A DNA stretch of 64,000 nt from Bemisia tabaci (GCF_918797505.1 NC_092800.1:41707430-41771429), one strand, 5' to 3'; positions 54,668-64,000 are shown, counted from the first letter of the stretch. Notes: generated by a model from the sequence alone, not told the origin. A program made the numbers and translations.

Positions 54668-55654
54668 TATCCTCATGTATGCCCGATCTCAGCCCAATGT
54701 TCACCGATCAAATACAATTCGGAGCGCCCTAGGTTCAATGCAAACAACCTCGAAATGATTGGGTGAACAGGTTCCAATGATCAGATCTGATGAATCTGAT
54801 GACCACCGCGTCTCGTCTTCGCTGATCGAAAGAATTCGCCTACTTTCGCCACTCCTCCCGACGGAAACTGAGCGAGTTTTGTGGCCGGCGTCTGCAACTT
54901 CAGCGGACCTGATGACAAGCTACACGCTCGTAACTGGACCTAATTCATGTCTTTACGGTCTACGCATTCATAATTTCTCCCTCCCCGACCCGATAGCGCC
55001 GCGGTTTAAATTACCGCGCGATGATGCCTGGCTTTGAAAAAATAATTAAGCACCTACAAAATTGGGTTAAGCGAAGAGTGTGATTAGTCGCGGAATGTGG
55101 CAGAAGGGACGCCAAGCCCTGCCACAGGCCGCACTGTTGCCTGACTGCTAGAATCACTTATTTTTAGTTGGATGAAAATCCCGTAACGCGACTTATGATG
55201 AAGAGACGCCGGGAAAAAAGTTTGCAAGCGAAAAGAAGGTAATAACGGATTGCTGTTGTAATATGTGGAGATAAGTTTCGAAATTACCGTACATGAAGAA
55301 ACGGCATGATGTACGCAAATGAACAGTTTTGATTTCTGTCACCTAAAACAAATTGAGTGCAGTCTTCAATGAAAAAAATTTCACGGGACTCCCTGAAATA
55401 TTCTTGGGAGCGTTCCCGTAATACCCGGATGAAATATTCCGTTCCGCGGGAAACTTTCATTTGCGTTAAAAAGGCGTGAATCCTAGGAGTTGCATTTCCT
55501 CATTCCTTTAGATTCCAGTGCATTCTCGTTCCTCACACATGACTTCCCAATTAATGACTTGGTCCTAGGACCTAAAATTTTGGTCTTCTGGACTAATAAC
55601 TTTCGTGTTCCGTATATATTTAAATTTTGTTCTTCGTTCTCTCGCATTCAAAGT
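54668..55654. other. Single-copy stretch with GC-richer island
   Basis: About 54740-55050 is GC-richer and carries a 92-codon forward frame (54759-55037) with no domain. The rest is mixed with nothing recognised. Confidence 0.35.
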
Positions 55655-55812
55655 AGTGGCAATTCTTGAAAGTTGGCAACGCGGTTTTTCCTCCATCTGA
55701 ATGTATGTAAAACAATCGATTCTTGGTAAGGCAGCTTGGCTCACCTAAAATCCATATTTTTAATGGATTTAAATGGAGTAAAAACAAGTTGCCAACTTCC
55801 AAAATCGCCACT
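55655..55812. mobile_element. Family J element, copy 4
   Basis: A 158-bp element whose ~26-bp ends AGTGGCAATTCTTGAAAGTT and AACTTCCAAAATCGCCACT face each other, followed inside by GGTTTTTCCTCCATCTGAA and its partner. It defines the outer ends of family J better than the other copies. Confidence 0.75.
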
Positions 55813-56205
55813 GATTCAATGATTCGCCAATTTCTTAGCATGTATTCGCGATTTCATGGAGTGTACTAAACATACAAACATTTTTCAATAAATCAAAGGG
55901 GTGGTCAAAAGCCAATATTCGGATATTTATTTTTTACTTCAAGTTTATTCCCCTTCTGGTCAAGAAATTAGAATATTTACAATATGATTAATCCTAAACT
56001 TAAAACTAAAGTGGCAACGATACCCAACTCGTGCAGACCCCACTGCGGCGACCGGAATTGGTTCTGTTTGAAGCTGGTCCAGAGCTTCGGTGAGCCGAGT
56101 CAATCAAGATTCACGTTGTAATTACGAAATGAAATCGTTGCCCGGGCAGGTTGAAGCACCGCGCTAGCCGTTGCATTGAGCATGCAGCTCTGGTCGAACC
56201 TCCTT

Positions 56206-56430
56206 CTACATAGATTTTTCTCTCGCCCGACAGATTCCCGATTCCAGCACTTCGCTTTCAAAAACCATTAACTCCTGCCCCACTTTCAGGCCGAAATAAA
56301 CCCGCCAACGTTCAGTTGTCCGGGCTTGAACTTCGATGAGACTATCAAAATAAATCTTGGAAGGTTGTTGAATTTGCGGTTTGAACTTATTGGTCCATAA
56401 GGTTTCTAACTGGACTTCATTTTGCTTCAT
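56206..56430 (-). CDS. Possible coding exon or fragment, unknown product
   Basis: A 74-codon minus-strand frame starting MKQNEVQLETLWTNKFKPQI and ending ICRAREKSM. Its composition is more protein-like than other frames here: mixed charged and hydrophobic residues, no low complexity. The frame stays open ~20 codons upstream into a family-I-like fragment. Downstream on the minus strand, AATAAA occurs at about 55944-55949 and again at 55926-55931, which could serve as polyadenylation signals. I do not recognise the product. It could be a last exon, a transposon gag-like fragment or chance. Confidence 0.22.
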   Translation of the reverse strand: MKQNEVQLETLWTNKFKPQIQQPSKIYFDSLIEVQARTTERWRVYFGLKVGQELMVFESEVLESGICRAREKSM

Positions 56431-57027
56431 TGCTTCTATGTAGGTGCGGTTTAACGTATGTGCAGTTACTTTCCCCTTTGAAGGAAGGTGCTTTTATGTT
56501 AAATCAGGGATAGTGGTTCCTTATAGCGAAAAAATTGACCTCCTTCGACCAGCAGTAATAGGCATGGAAAGTGGCTTTAGGATATGGGCCATTTTGGCTA
56601 CATTTTTTTCAATACAGAGACGCAATTTCTGGCTTATTCATGAAATCGTCTAAATTCGTGCAGAAAATTGACGGTAGAATACGGGGTCTCTAAAATTGGA
56701 CATGTAGTCATACTCTTCTGATGCAAGGACGTATCTCATTTCAACGTGAGCCCTGTTCTTCTTATAGTGATATGCTTTTCGTGACTCATGTGCGAATAAA
56801 GATATGATTTTTAGTAAGAGAAGCGACGGAATATAGTGGTAAGAAAACAACCCTCAATTAGAGAAAAATGGGGGATTGGCAACCATCCCCAATTGAGGAG
56901 AGACATGGGCTCAGGGAAAGATGGTAACCCGTAGATGCCCAAGCTTCAGATAGGTCTACAAATGTATCGTAAACAACTATTTATACGTCAAACTGAAAAG
57001 AGGAGAAGAAAAAAATCGATTTTCAAC
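56431..57027. other. Family-I-like fragments, otherwise nothing recognised
   Basis: AACGTATGTGCAGTTACTTT, GATAGTGGTTCCTTATAGCG (56449-56530) and GCAATTTCTGGCTTATTCAT (about 56611) echo blocks of family I but do not form a clean element. Confidence 0.35.
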
Positions 57028-57490
57028 ACAGCCGAGGATAGGAGAGACGTATTTGGGCCTTGTTCTTAAACTCTTCCAGCGACACCTCAATAGAAAAAAA
57101 AGAGCAAAGCATTGCGAGTTCACGTCTCGCGCCATCGCGCCTTCAATTTTTCGGACGCAACAAGGACATTTATCAAGCACGAATAGTTGTATCTCTGCGC
57201 CGTCATCAACGCGGATCCTTCTTCTTGTTCTATTTCCATGTTGTGTTGGTTCCGTTTATTTTTTTGTAGTGATGCTTCAAAAACTACGTACGGAACACGG
57301 CCGAAGATAAAAGAGACGTAAGCAGGCCTCGTCTTATTAACTTTTCTCTCAAATCTGAGCGACACCTCATTGTTAGCTTAGAACGGAGGATTGCGAGTTC
57401 ACGCCTCAAGCCATCGCGCCTTCAATTATTCGGACGCAACATGGACATCCATCATGCACGAATAGTTGTATCTCTGCGCCGTAGTATAAT
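57028..57490. repeat. Satellite M, array 3
   Basis: Two units with GCATTGCGAGTTCACG or GGATTGCGAGTTCACGCC starts about 281 bp apart, each with CGCGCCTTCAAT, GCACGAATAGTTGTATCTCT and the CTTTTCTCTCAAATC linker. It is the best-ordered of the three M arrays. Confidence 0.8.
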
Positions 57491-57702
57491 AGCACTCTCA
57501 CAATAGTAGCTATGCAGAGTAGAGACAAACCTCACTGTCTCGGGAGTGTTTTGAGGAGTTTCTCTGTAGCCATTCTGATTGAATGTGCTCGCATTTAATC
57601 AGATACTGATGCAAGAAATAAAAAATGGAAAGCGAAAATTCACGCGAATTCCATTGGGATGTGATAAAAAGGCCAGGGAACGTCTGCTCAATTACAGATC
57701 TC

Positions 57703-57964
57703 GGCATGGCGCAGCGGCAGCTGGTAGTGGCTCAATATAAAATTGATACGTGCAGAACACACGAGGTTCGACGCACGGTGGTACGCCTCAATTTTCTAGG
57801 GACAAAAAATCACTTGTGGGGGTCCGATGATTTAGCATTGGCGAAAGAAACGACGCTAATAATTTGTATCGCTATATTAAGATCGCACAGGTTGAAGTAT
57901 CATTCGCAGTTGAATGGGGTGCTATACTGGAAGCTTTCATAAAAAAAAAAAAAAAAAAAAAAAA
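57703..57964 (+). mobile_element. tRNA-headed, A-tailed SINE-like retroposon
   Basis: The A box TGGCGCAGCGG (57707-57717) fits the consensus TRGCNNAGYGG. A B-box-like GGTTCGACGCA lies 47 nt further (57765-57775), and the unit ends in 24 A residues (57941-57964). The body of ~165 bp has no match in the window. Coordinates, order and tail fit a tRNA-derived SINE transcribed by RNA polymerase III. A convincing target duplication was not found. Confidence 0.65.
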
Positions 57965-58157
57965 TCCCATTTTTTAGATAAAATTATTTGCATGTATATT
58001 TTGTTTGCTACACATTGCTTACGTATTAGCACAATCGGAGCAGCACAAAATCAAAATGAGAAGTGCACAAATGAGATACCCACTTGAGACAGAAAAATAT
58101 TTTTCTCTTACTTCACGTCACTCGCATCTCAAGTTGGAGCAGCACCGCAACATTATA

Positions 58158-59436
58158 CAGGGTGTCTCACGAAAAACGAGCCACCTTGAATATCTGCCGA
58201 ACGCATCGGAATTTCGAAAAACGGTAAAAGACGTGTTCGTTTATATCGAGGGGGACACCTTTTGGCGTATTCGACATTTTCCCAAACCGCGGGAGGGGCG
58301 CGGGGCGGGGGGTGCCCCACCCGTAAGTCGAACTTTTCAAATGGCACCCCTACTTTTTTATTTCAGAAATCAATTCTACGCAAAAAAACAAGCCACCCTG
58401 TCCAAACCGAATGTAAATCGGACAATTTTTCAGTGATTGACAGAGTTTGGAACATTTTTTTCATGCTTTTTTCAAAAATTTCCCACGCCCAATGGAATTG
58501 CTGTATCAAACCAAACTCTCCACCAAAAAAATTCTTAAACATTGCACTTTCGATAAAAAAATAAAAAAAATCTGCGGCACTCGAAATCTGGAGCACGCGG
58601 AGCCCTTCTTTGCGACACTAAAATTCGTTATACCGAACATTTCCGAGGGGCGCTCATCGGGAGGGAGTAGTAAGTTTTAGACAAGAATTATTAATCTTTT
58701 TTCTGAAGCATAAGAAACCGTGTCCATGAAGAAGCAGTTAAGTAGAAAAACAACGCACCGCGGAAAAATAGCGTCCTCAGAAGTATCAAGGTCCGGCTCA
58801 GGTCATTGACCCCCCCCCCCCAAAAAAAAAGCTAATCCATTTGTTTTTCTACTTATCTGCTTCTTCATGGACACGGTTTCTTATGCTTCAGAAAAAAGAT
58901 TAATAATTCTTGTCTAAAACTTACTACTCCCTCCCGATGAGCGCCCCTCGGAAATGTTCGGTATAACGAATTTTAGTGTCGCAAAGAAGGGCTCCGCGTG
59001 CTCCAGATTTCGAGTGCCGCAGATTTTTTTTATTTTTTTATCGAAAGTGCAATGTTTAAGAATTTTTTTGGTGGAGAGTTTGGTTTGATACAGCAATTCC
59101 ATTGGGCGTGGGAAATTTTTGAAAAAAGCATGAAAAAAATGTTCCAAACTCTGTCAATCACTGAAAAATTGTCCGATTTACATTCGGTTTGGACAGGGTG
59201 GCTTGTTTTTTTGCGTAGAATTGATTTCTGAAATAAAAAAGTAGGGGTGCCATTTGAAAAGTTCGACTTACGGGTGGGGCACCCCCCGCCCCGCGCCCCT
59301 CCCGCGGTTTGGGAAAATGTCGAATACGCCAAAAGGTGTCCCCCTCGATATAAACGAACACGTCTTTTACCGTTTTTCGAAATTCCGATGCGTTCGGCAG
59401 ATATTCAAGGTGGCTCGTTTTTCGTGAGACACCCTG
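58158..59436. mobile_element. Giant foldback element, TA-flanked, near-perfect arms
   Basis: A 1,279-bp element made of two ~596-bp inverted arms (58158-58753 and 58841-59436) around an 87-bp loop with a C12A9 tract. Ends read CAGGGTGTCTCACGAAAAAC and inverse, bordered by TA on both sides. Frames of 77 and 100 codons in the two arms translate identically, and the only difference I noticed is one base at the inner edge (GTTAAG versus GATAAG). There is no transposase. The arms share CTTTTCAAATGGCACCCCTA-type text with the foldback at 3717-4920. Confidence 0.92.
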
Positions 59437-59455
59437 TATGTATAGTAACCTAATT

Positions 59456-59812
59456 TGGACGTATTTCTCCCAAACGAAACTATGTGCATCATGACGTGAG
59501 CCCTTCTATGCATAAATTCTTATGGATCTCAAGGCTCATGTCTTAACGGTGATGTGGCGTGCTTTGCGATACATCGATTGATCTAACATTTAAACCCATG
59601 AAAAAGGATCGATTATAAGGGTGTTCGCAACGAACACCTTAATAATTATCAATTCTTTACTATAGCCTCAATTGGAGAAATATCGATATATCTCGAAGCA
59701 CGCCACACCACTGTTAAGACATGAGCCCTGAGATCCATAAGAATATATGCAGAAAAGGGCTCACGTCATGAAGCACATAGTTTCGTTTTGCAGTAATACG
59801 TCCATTTGATGT
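59456..59812. mobile_element. Family H halves in inverse orientation around a family G copy
   Basis: The left H part (59456-59546, TTGGACGTATTTCTCCC to GCTCATGTCTTAA) is followed by a G copy (59547-59713). An inverted copy of the same H part comes next (59714-59812, TTAAGACATGAGCCCTGAG to CGTCCA). The G copy has GATGTGGCGTGCTTTG and GCACGCCACACCACTG ends. Its flanks TGTCTTAA and TTAAGACA are inverse, not direct, so this is not a plain insertion. Confidence 0.75.
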
Positions 59813-59829
59813 CTCCGGTTTTTAAGGTT

Positions 59830-60077
59830 CACTGGGGGGGGGGGGGGGAGGGGAACACATTGGATCTAGAGACCAGACTATTAAAAACATCAACAAGAAA
59901 AAGTACTCTTGATTCAATCAGAATCTAGCTTAAATCAAGGACCAAGCCTCTTAATTTAAGCGGATTTCGTTTTGATTCAAGCAAAATTCCGATTGAATCA
60001 AGAGTATTTTTTCTTGTCAATGTTTTCAAGAGTCTGGACAATTAGATCCAATGTGTTTTTTTTTTTTTTCCCCAGTG
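59830..60077. mobile_element. Family B MITE, copy 4, with expanded G-run and 2-bp TSD (TT)
   Basis: The left end reads CACT followed by G14, AGGGG and AACACATTGGATC, where other copies have CACTGGAAAAAAAACACATT. The right end is TTTTTTTTTTCCCCAGTG. TT borders both ends. The interior is standard B. Confidence 0.85.
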
Positions 60078-60608
60078 TTGTATTTTTAGCCTTGTTTCGT
60101 GTTTCCCGTTTTTCTCTCTTGTTTTTTTCATGTTACCATTGTCTCGGGCTGCGTCGTACACATTTGTAATGACCCATTTTATTGGGGCACTGCCACGATT
60201 AATTGGGAAGACTTTAAGTTGGGACTTGACCCCTACCTCTTTTTTCCGTGCTAGTTTTACCGGAGGGAAACATCACTGAACGTTTTTAAATTTCATTATT
60301 GATAAAATGAATTCCGAATGCGGGGTGTGCGGCCGGCCTCTGCGGCGCATTTCAACGAGACAGCGCGAATAATGAGGATCGGGATAACGAGAGGGAATAA
60401 AAATTGCATGACGAGTGGTGCGAGTGCTTCGATTTCAGCCGGTGCGACACCAGACGACACGAGTGTACCCCCTCGGGTGAGGCCGGCTGGACAGGAACAA
60501 AAACATCGGATCTACGTTTAATTTCCAGAGGAGTTAGGTGGTTCTATCTACATTGAGTAGAGCACGCCTGCACGACTATATTGTCGGTTGGTGCATTGCA
60601 GGGCTATT
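60078..60608. other. No feature recognised
   Basis: Mixed-composition, single-copy-looking sequence. The 67-codon frame at 60318 has no domain. Confidence 0.35.
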
Positions 60609-60691
60609 CTGCCGTGTTGAGGAAGAACGCCGTATGAACATTCGAGAGTTGTCGAATTTCTCTCGATATAACACGGGTTTTTTGACAACAT

Positions 60692-60919
60692 CACTGGGGG
60701 AAAAAAACACATTGGATCTAGAGTCCAGACTCTTAAAAACATCGACAAGAAAAAATACTCTTGATTCAATCAGATTTAAGCTTAAATCAAAAGGAAATCC
60801 GCTCAAATTAAGAGGCTTGGTTCTTGATTTAAGCTTAAATCTGATTGAATCAAGAGTAATTTTTCTTGTCGATGTTTTCAAGAGTCTGGATTCTAGATAC
60901 AATGTGTTTTTTTCCAGTG
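60692..60919. mobile_element. Family B MITE, copy 5 (nested in A)
   Basis: A complete 228-bp copy, CACTGGGGGAAAAAAACACA to TGTGTTTTTTTCCAGTG. The flanking dinucleotides are AT and TA, so no direct duplication is seen. The left end has five G instead of two, an intermediate toward the G-run in the copy at 59830. Confidence 0.85.
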
Positions 60920-60977
60920 TATGCATGAATGTTGTCAAAAATACATGTTACGTCAGGTTGATTTAGGTAAAAATACA

Positions 60978-61114
60978 TGTCAAAAGGAAATCCGCTCAAA
61001 TTAATAGGCTTGGTTCTTGATTTAAGCTAAAATCTGATTGAATCAAGAGTATTTTTTCTTGTCAATGTTTTCAAGAGTCTGGACTCTTGCTCCAGATCGG
61101 CTTTTTTTCCAGTG
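60978..61114. mobile_element. Family B MITE, truncated copy 6 (nested in A)
   Basis: Right ~60% of family B, starting at TGTCAAAAGGAAATCCGCTC and ending CTTTTTTTCCAGTG. The left third is missing. Confidence 0.75.
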
Positions 61115-61275
61115 TATTTTTCCTTGTTTTCAGATATTTTAGATTAAATTACTTACAAAAATGTCTGAAGATTTTGGAGAATAATATTCACAATTTTACC
61201 AGTAATTTCGGTTTTTATCGTTAGAAACTTGGCACCTTCTGACGGCTCATACGGCGTTCTTCCTTAGCACGGCAG

Positions 61276-62186
61276 CATTGAATATCACAGCCTATGCTTT
61301 GACGAGATTTATCCCCTGGTTCTCGTGCAAATTGCTCGGCACCGATCCCACACGCAACGGGCACCCTTTAGCTTTTATTTATGAATTTTTTTCTTCTTAC
61401 CGATCGTCCTCGTTACAATTAGGCTCGAGATTTTGTAGTTTGCATGATGAGACGCATCTTTGACCTTGTCTGGACCCGACCTCCTATGGTGATCAGAATC
61501 GACGCCGGGCAAAAGAGCACTTTATTTCTACATTTTTTACGGCAGAAATTATACTAGAAAATAACCGACTTCCAATTATTGAGGGGCTTGGAGGGCAAGG
61601 CTAATACGTGCAGTTTTTGCTATTTCGAGAAATATTTATAAAAATATGTATACAATGGGCAACGTTGAAAACTTTTCAATTATTATTTTTTTAAAAAAAT
61701 AAAAAATAAAACACACCAAAGTATTTTTTTGAAATAATGTGTCTGTGAATAAGCGTAACAGACTCACAGAAAATCCCAAGAACAATGTCCGTTACACTGA
61801 GAAAAAGCTATAGCGTATGGGCCAATTAGTGGTTAATATGGAACACACTAATAGTAGTAAAGGCAACATATAACAAAAGGACATATCGACGGCGTAAGTC
61901 TGCAATCACATATCTCGTTAGCGGTGTCTGAAAATCATCGTCTCTATATTATTTTTTAAAGGAAAACATCTCGGGATCTATTCTTGAAGTTTTTACAGAA
62001 TTTTCTTCGCACAGAGGATAAAAATCACGGCAGTTTTAAAGAATTGCCGTTGAGTAGTTTTCCGTTTAAAAAATGAAGTATGACAGGAAGTCTGCGACGT
62101 CGCAAACCGAGTTATGTGATTGCCGGTTTACACCGTTGATACACCTTCATGATGGTATATACCTTATTATAGTACAAGATACCTCA
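61276..62186. other. No feature recognised
   Basis: AT-rich, single-copy-looking sequence with frames of about 60 codons. Confidence 0.35.
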
Positions 62187-62415
62187 CACTGGAAAAAAAA
62201 ACAAATTGGATCTAGAGTCCAGATTCTTGAAAACATTGATAAGAAAAAATACTCTTGATTTAATCAGATTTAAGCTTAAATCAAAAGGAAATCCGCTCAA
62301 ATTAAGAGGCTGGGTTCTTGATTAAAGCTTAAATCCGATTGAATCAAGAGTATTTTTTCTCGTCGATGTTTCTAACAGTCTGAACTCTAGATCCATTGTG
62401 GTTTTTTTTCCAGTG
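62187..62415. mobile_element. Family B MITE, copy 7, with 2-bp TSD (CA)
   Basis: A 229-bp near-palindrome, CACTGGAAAAAAAAACAAAT to GTGGTTTTTTTTCCAGTG, flanked by CA on both sides. Confidence 0.88.
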
Positions 62416-63170
62416 CAGTATGGTTCACAGACCGAGAATCTTTAGTTCATTTACGACTATAAGCGGTGTTCGATATGATCCGCTAATCGTTTTATAAAGC
62501 CACAGATTTCTTTCCGTGTCGTTTACTTGAAGAAAAATAAACCCTGAGCAGAGAATCGCAACCTCTGCTGAACGCATTTTTCGACTTAGTCATCGATATT
62601 TTCCCAAGTAGCGGCAAGCAGGGTGCAGCGAGGAGAAAGAGCAAAGGCGAAGGCCGGGGGGGGGGGGAGGGATGTTTATGGTTTCCTGCCGATTTTTCTG
62701 CCGGGAAATTGTGAATGGAGGCGAGCGTAGGGGAGTCGCGCGGGGCGGGGCGTCGGGGGGTGGGTAGAGGGGGGGGGGGGTGTTCATTCATAAAATCACG
62801 GCCGGCGCGCGGCGTGGCGCGGCGGGTCAGTGTCAATCCGAGCGCGACTTGTCTCGCGACTTCCCACACACCACGCCGATCGTCGCCGGTCGCTGAGCGC
62901 GTGCACGCCTTCCCGAACTTGCTCGTCAAGCTTCGGCTCGAAAGCTCGCCGTATTCAAATCGGGTTGGAGCGCGGCCAGCCGCCGAGTCGATGCAGTTCA
63001 GATCGGGAGTCGAATATTTCCCTGACGCAAGTTTGTCATTGGCTACGAATCAATGAAAAACGATTTTTATGTATACTCGTTCTTTCGTCAGCTCTCTAAA
63101 AAAAGGAATGCCGTATACTTGATGTTAGCTAAACCTCGTAAAAAAATTGGTTTTCCTTATTTCCCTAACT
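62416..63170. other. GC-rich island with two G-tracts
   Basis: About 62590-63010 is strongly GC- and CpG-rich with G12 at 62656-62667 and an 11-12-nt G-run near 62769-62780. Frames of 145 (-), 113 (+) and 89 (+) codons overlap one another and are compositional artefacts of stop-poor sequence. It could be a promoter-proximal island; no gene is visible. Confidence 0.4.
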
Positions 63171-63443
63171 GCGGGGCGATTATTGAAACTGATAGACAAA
63201 GCTATAGACAAAGATGACATAGGGGGTATAAAGCAATTCTATTGGTTGAAATGGGTGGTTCTCATCGACTAAGGGGGAAAATGATAGACTAACTGTCGGG
63301 TTTCTCGTGGGTTGCCGTTACTTAGTCGATTACCTACCTCCTTTGCCCATTGCAACAACCCGTTTCCACCAATAGGATCCCTCCAAATCCCTTTTGTCGT
63401 CTTTGTCTATCGCTTTATCTATCAGTTTCAATAATCGGTCCGC
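63171..63443. mobile_element. Family Q element, copy 2
   Basis: A 273-bp element with GCGGGGCGATTATTGAAACT and the inverse ATAATCGGTCCGC. The subterminal pair AGACAAAGCTATAGACAAAG / CTTTGTCTATCGC and an inner pair around CTAAGGGGGAAAATG and CATTGCAAC complete the match to copy 1. Confidence 0.8.
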
Positions 63444-64000
63444 TGGACTTATATTGTCGTTTCCCGCATGGAGGAACGTAACTGCATTTCTGTGTTGCTA
63501 AATTACCTGGCGCAGACTGAATTTTTGCCGAGAGAATTTTGGATATCTCTGACTGAAATTTTGCTGATTTTTCCGCTGATTTTATGCGATTTTATAATGA
63601 AAGAGAAGAAAAGGGAAGAAGGAATTCAAGTAGGATCACCGCGTCAACTTAGTCGTCGTATCTTTCAGCACTAACGCTTTCTTTAATGCGCAAATTTTCG
63701 GAGACTTAAACGCTGAGTAAGAAAAGCGAACATCGCCGCCGTTCGTTACCGGGCACAAAACACGCTGGGAAATTTTTCTTCCTCATTCAATTGTTCTCCA
63801 AACCCCGCCTGAGGACAACCTACCCCCCCCCCCCTTCTTCCCATTTTGCCGTCCTGAGTAGCATATTGGGACGAAAATATTTAAATAATTTTGCAGTAAC
63901 ATGAATTTAACCATAAAATCCACAATTTTTCCCCCATTTTAAGTACTTTACTTTAGAATCACTCACTTACAGAAACGATTGAATAAATTCCGTCATGTCA
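63444..64000. other. No feature recognised, C12 tract
   Basis: Single-copy-looking sequence with a 68-codon frame at 63468 and a run of 12 C at 63823-63834. Confidence 0.35.

Larger units (their letters stand above)
60609..61275. mobile_element. Family A element, copy 12, split by family B copies
   Basis: The left end CTGCCGTGTTGAGGAAGAAC (60609) and the right end GGCGTTCTTCCTTAGCACGG (to 61275) are intact but ~667 bp apart. The extra ~420 bp hold one complete and one truncated B element. Confidence 0.85.

Noticed and set aside
58005..58436. 143-codon plus-strand frame
   Set aside because: Most of it lies in the left arm of the palindrome at 58158-59436, and the same peptide recurs from the other arm, so it is transposon-arm sequence.
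62492..62929. 145-codon minus-strand frame with a proline-rich middle
   Set aside because: The proline-rich section comes from G-runs on the plus strand. Overlapping frames on both strands point to compositional bias, not coding.

Overview
This 64-kb window reads as nuclear DNA of an animal, most likely an insect. The base composition is AT-leaning with islands of higher GC. No open reading frame reaches even 200 codons, there is no operon-like packing, and most of what can be recognised is DNA-transposon debris, foldback elements, satellites and tRNA-headed retroposons. A hemipteran such as a whitefly is my guess from the general feel of the repeats; I could not test it. I find no confident protein-coding gene, no intact transposase, no rRNA, no functional tRNA and no CRISPR array. 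The window behaves as a gene desert or a very long intron.

The repeats fall into recognisable groups, which I named here. (1) Twelve copies of a ~250-bp element, 'A', whose ends read CTGCCGTGCTAAGG and carry the AACGCCGTATG motif. (2) A set of otherwise unrelated elements (families B, C, D, E and two CACGG families) that all begin CACTG or CACGG followed by an A-run and end as the inverse. Eleven of fourteen of these have an exact 2-bp target duplication. (3) hAT-like elements with 8-bp duplications: family G (CAGTGGCGTGGCGTG ends), a 904-bp element at 21448-22351 with nearly the same ends, and family R (TAGAGTCCCTTTATA ends). (4) Two giant foldbacks flanked by TA with CAGGGTGTC ends, one with ~596-bp arms that look essentially identical. 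(5) Smaller inverted-repeat families H, I, J, K, N, P, Q, S, V, W and X. (6) Tandem arrays: satellite M in three places, satellite L at 34.5-36.0 kb, and several short local arrays. (7) Two tRNA-headed, A-tailed SINE-like retroposons, plus a further tRNA-like 5' half.

Layout: 1-11 kb holds A, S, P, Q, G and H copies and the older giant palindrome. 11-20 kb holds a satellite, the 1.4-kb element D, foldback N and two copies of C. 20-31 kb holds the 904-bp hAT element, the third C copy, K/P, W, R and satellite M. 31-42 kb holds a purine tract (duplicated 10 kb away), the L array, a tandem array and nested A/G/J elements. 42-57 kb alternates apparently single-copy GC-richer islands with repeats and the AT-rich SINE region. 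57-64 kb holds the near-perfect palindrome and a dense nest of A, B, G and H copies.

Between the repeats lie apparently single-copy islands, for example near 19.6-20.1, 23.3, 24.3-24.7, 27.7-28.3, 37.5-37.8, 42.3-42.7, 48.2-48.5 and 54.7-55.0 kb. Several carry homeodomain-type AT cores and could be cis-regulatory, but that is inference only. All identities and boundaries were read by eye; no alignment or database search was run.
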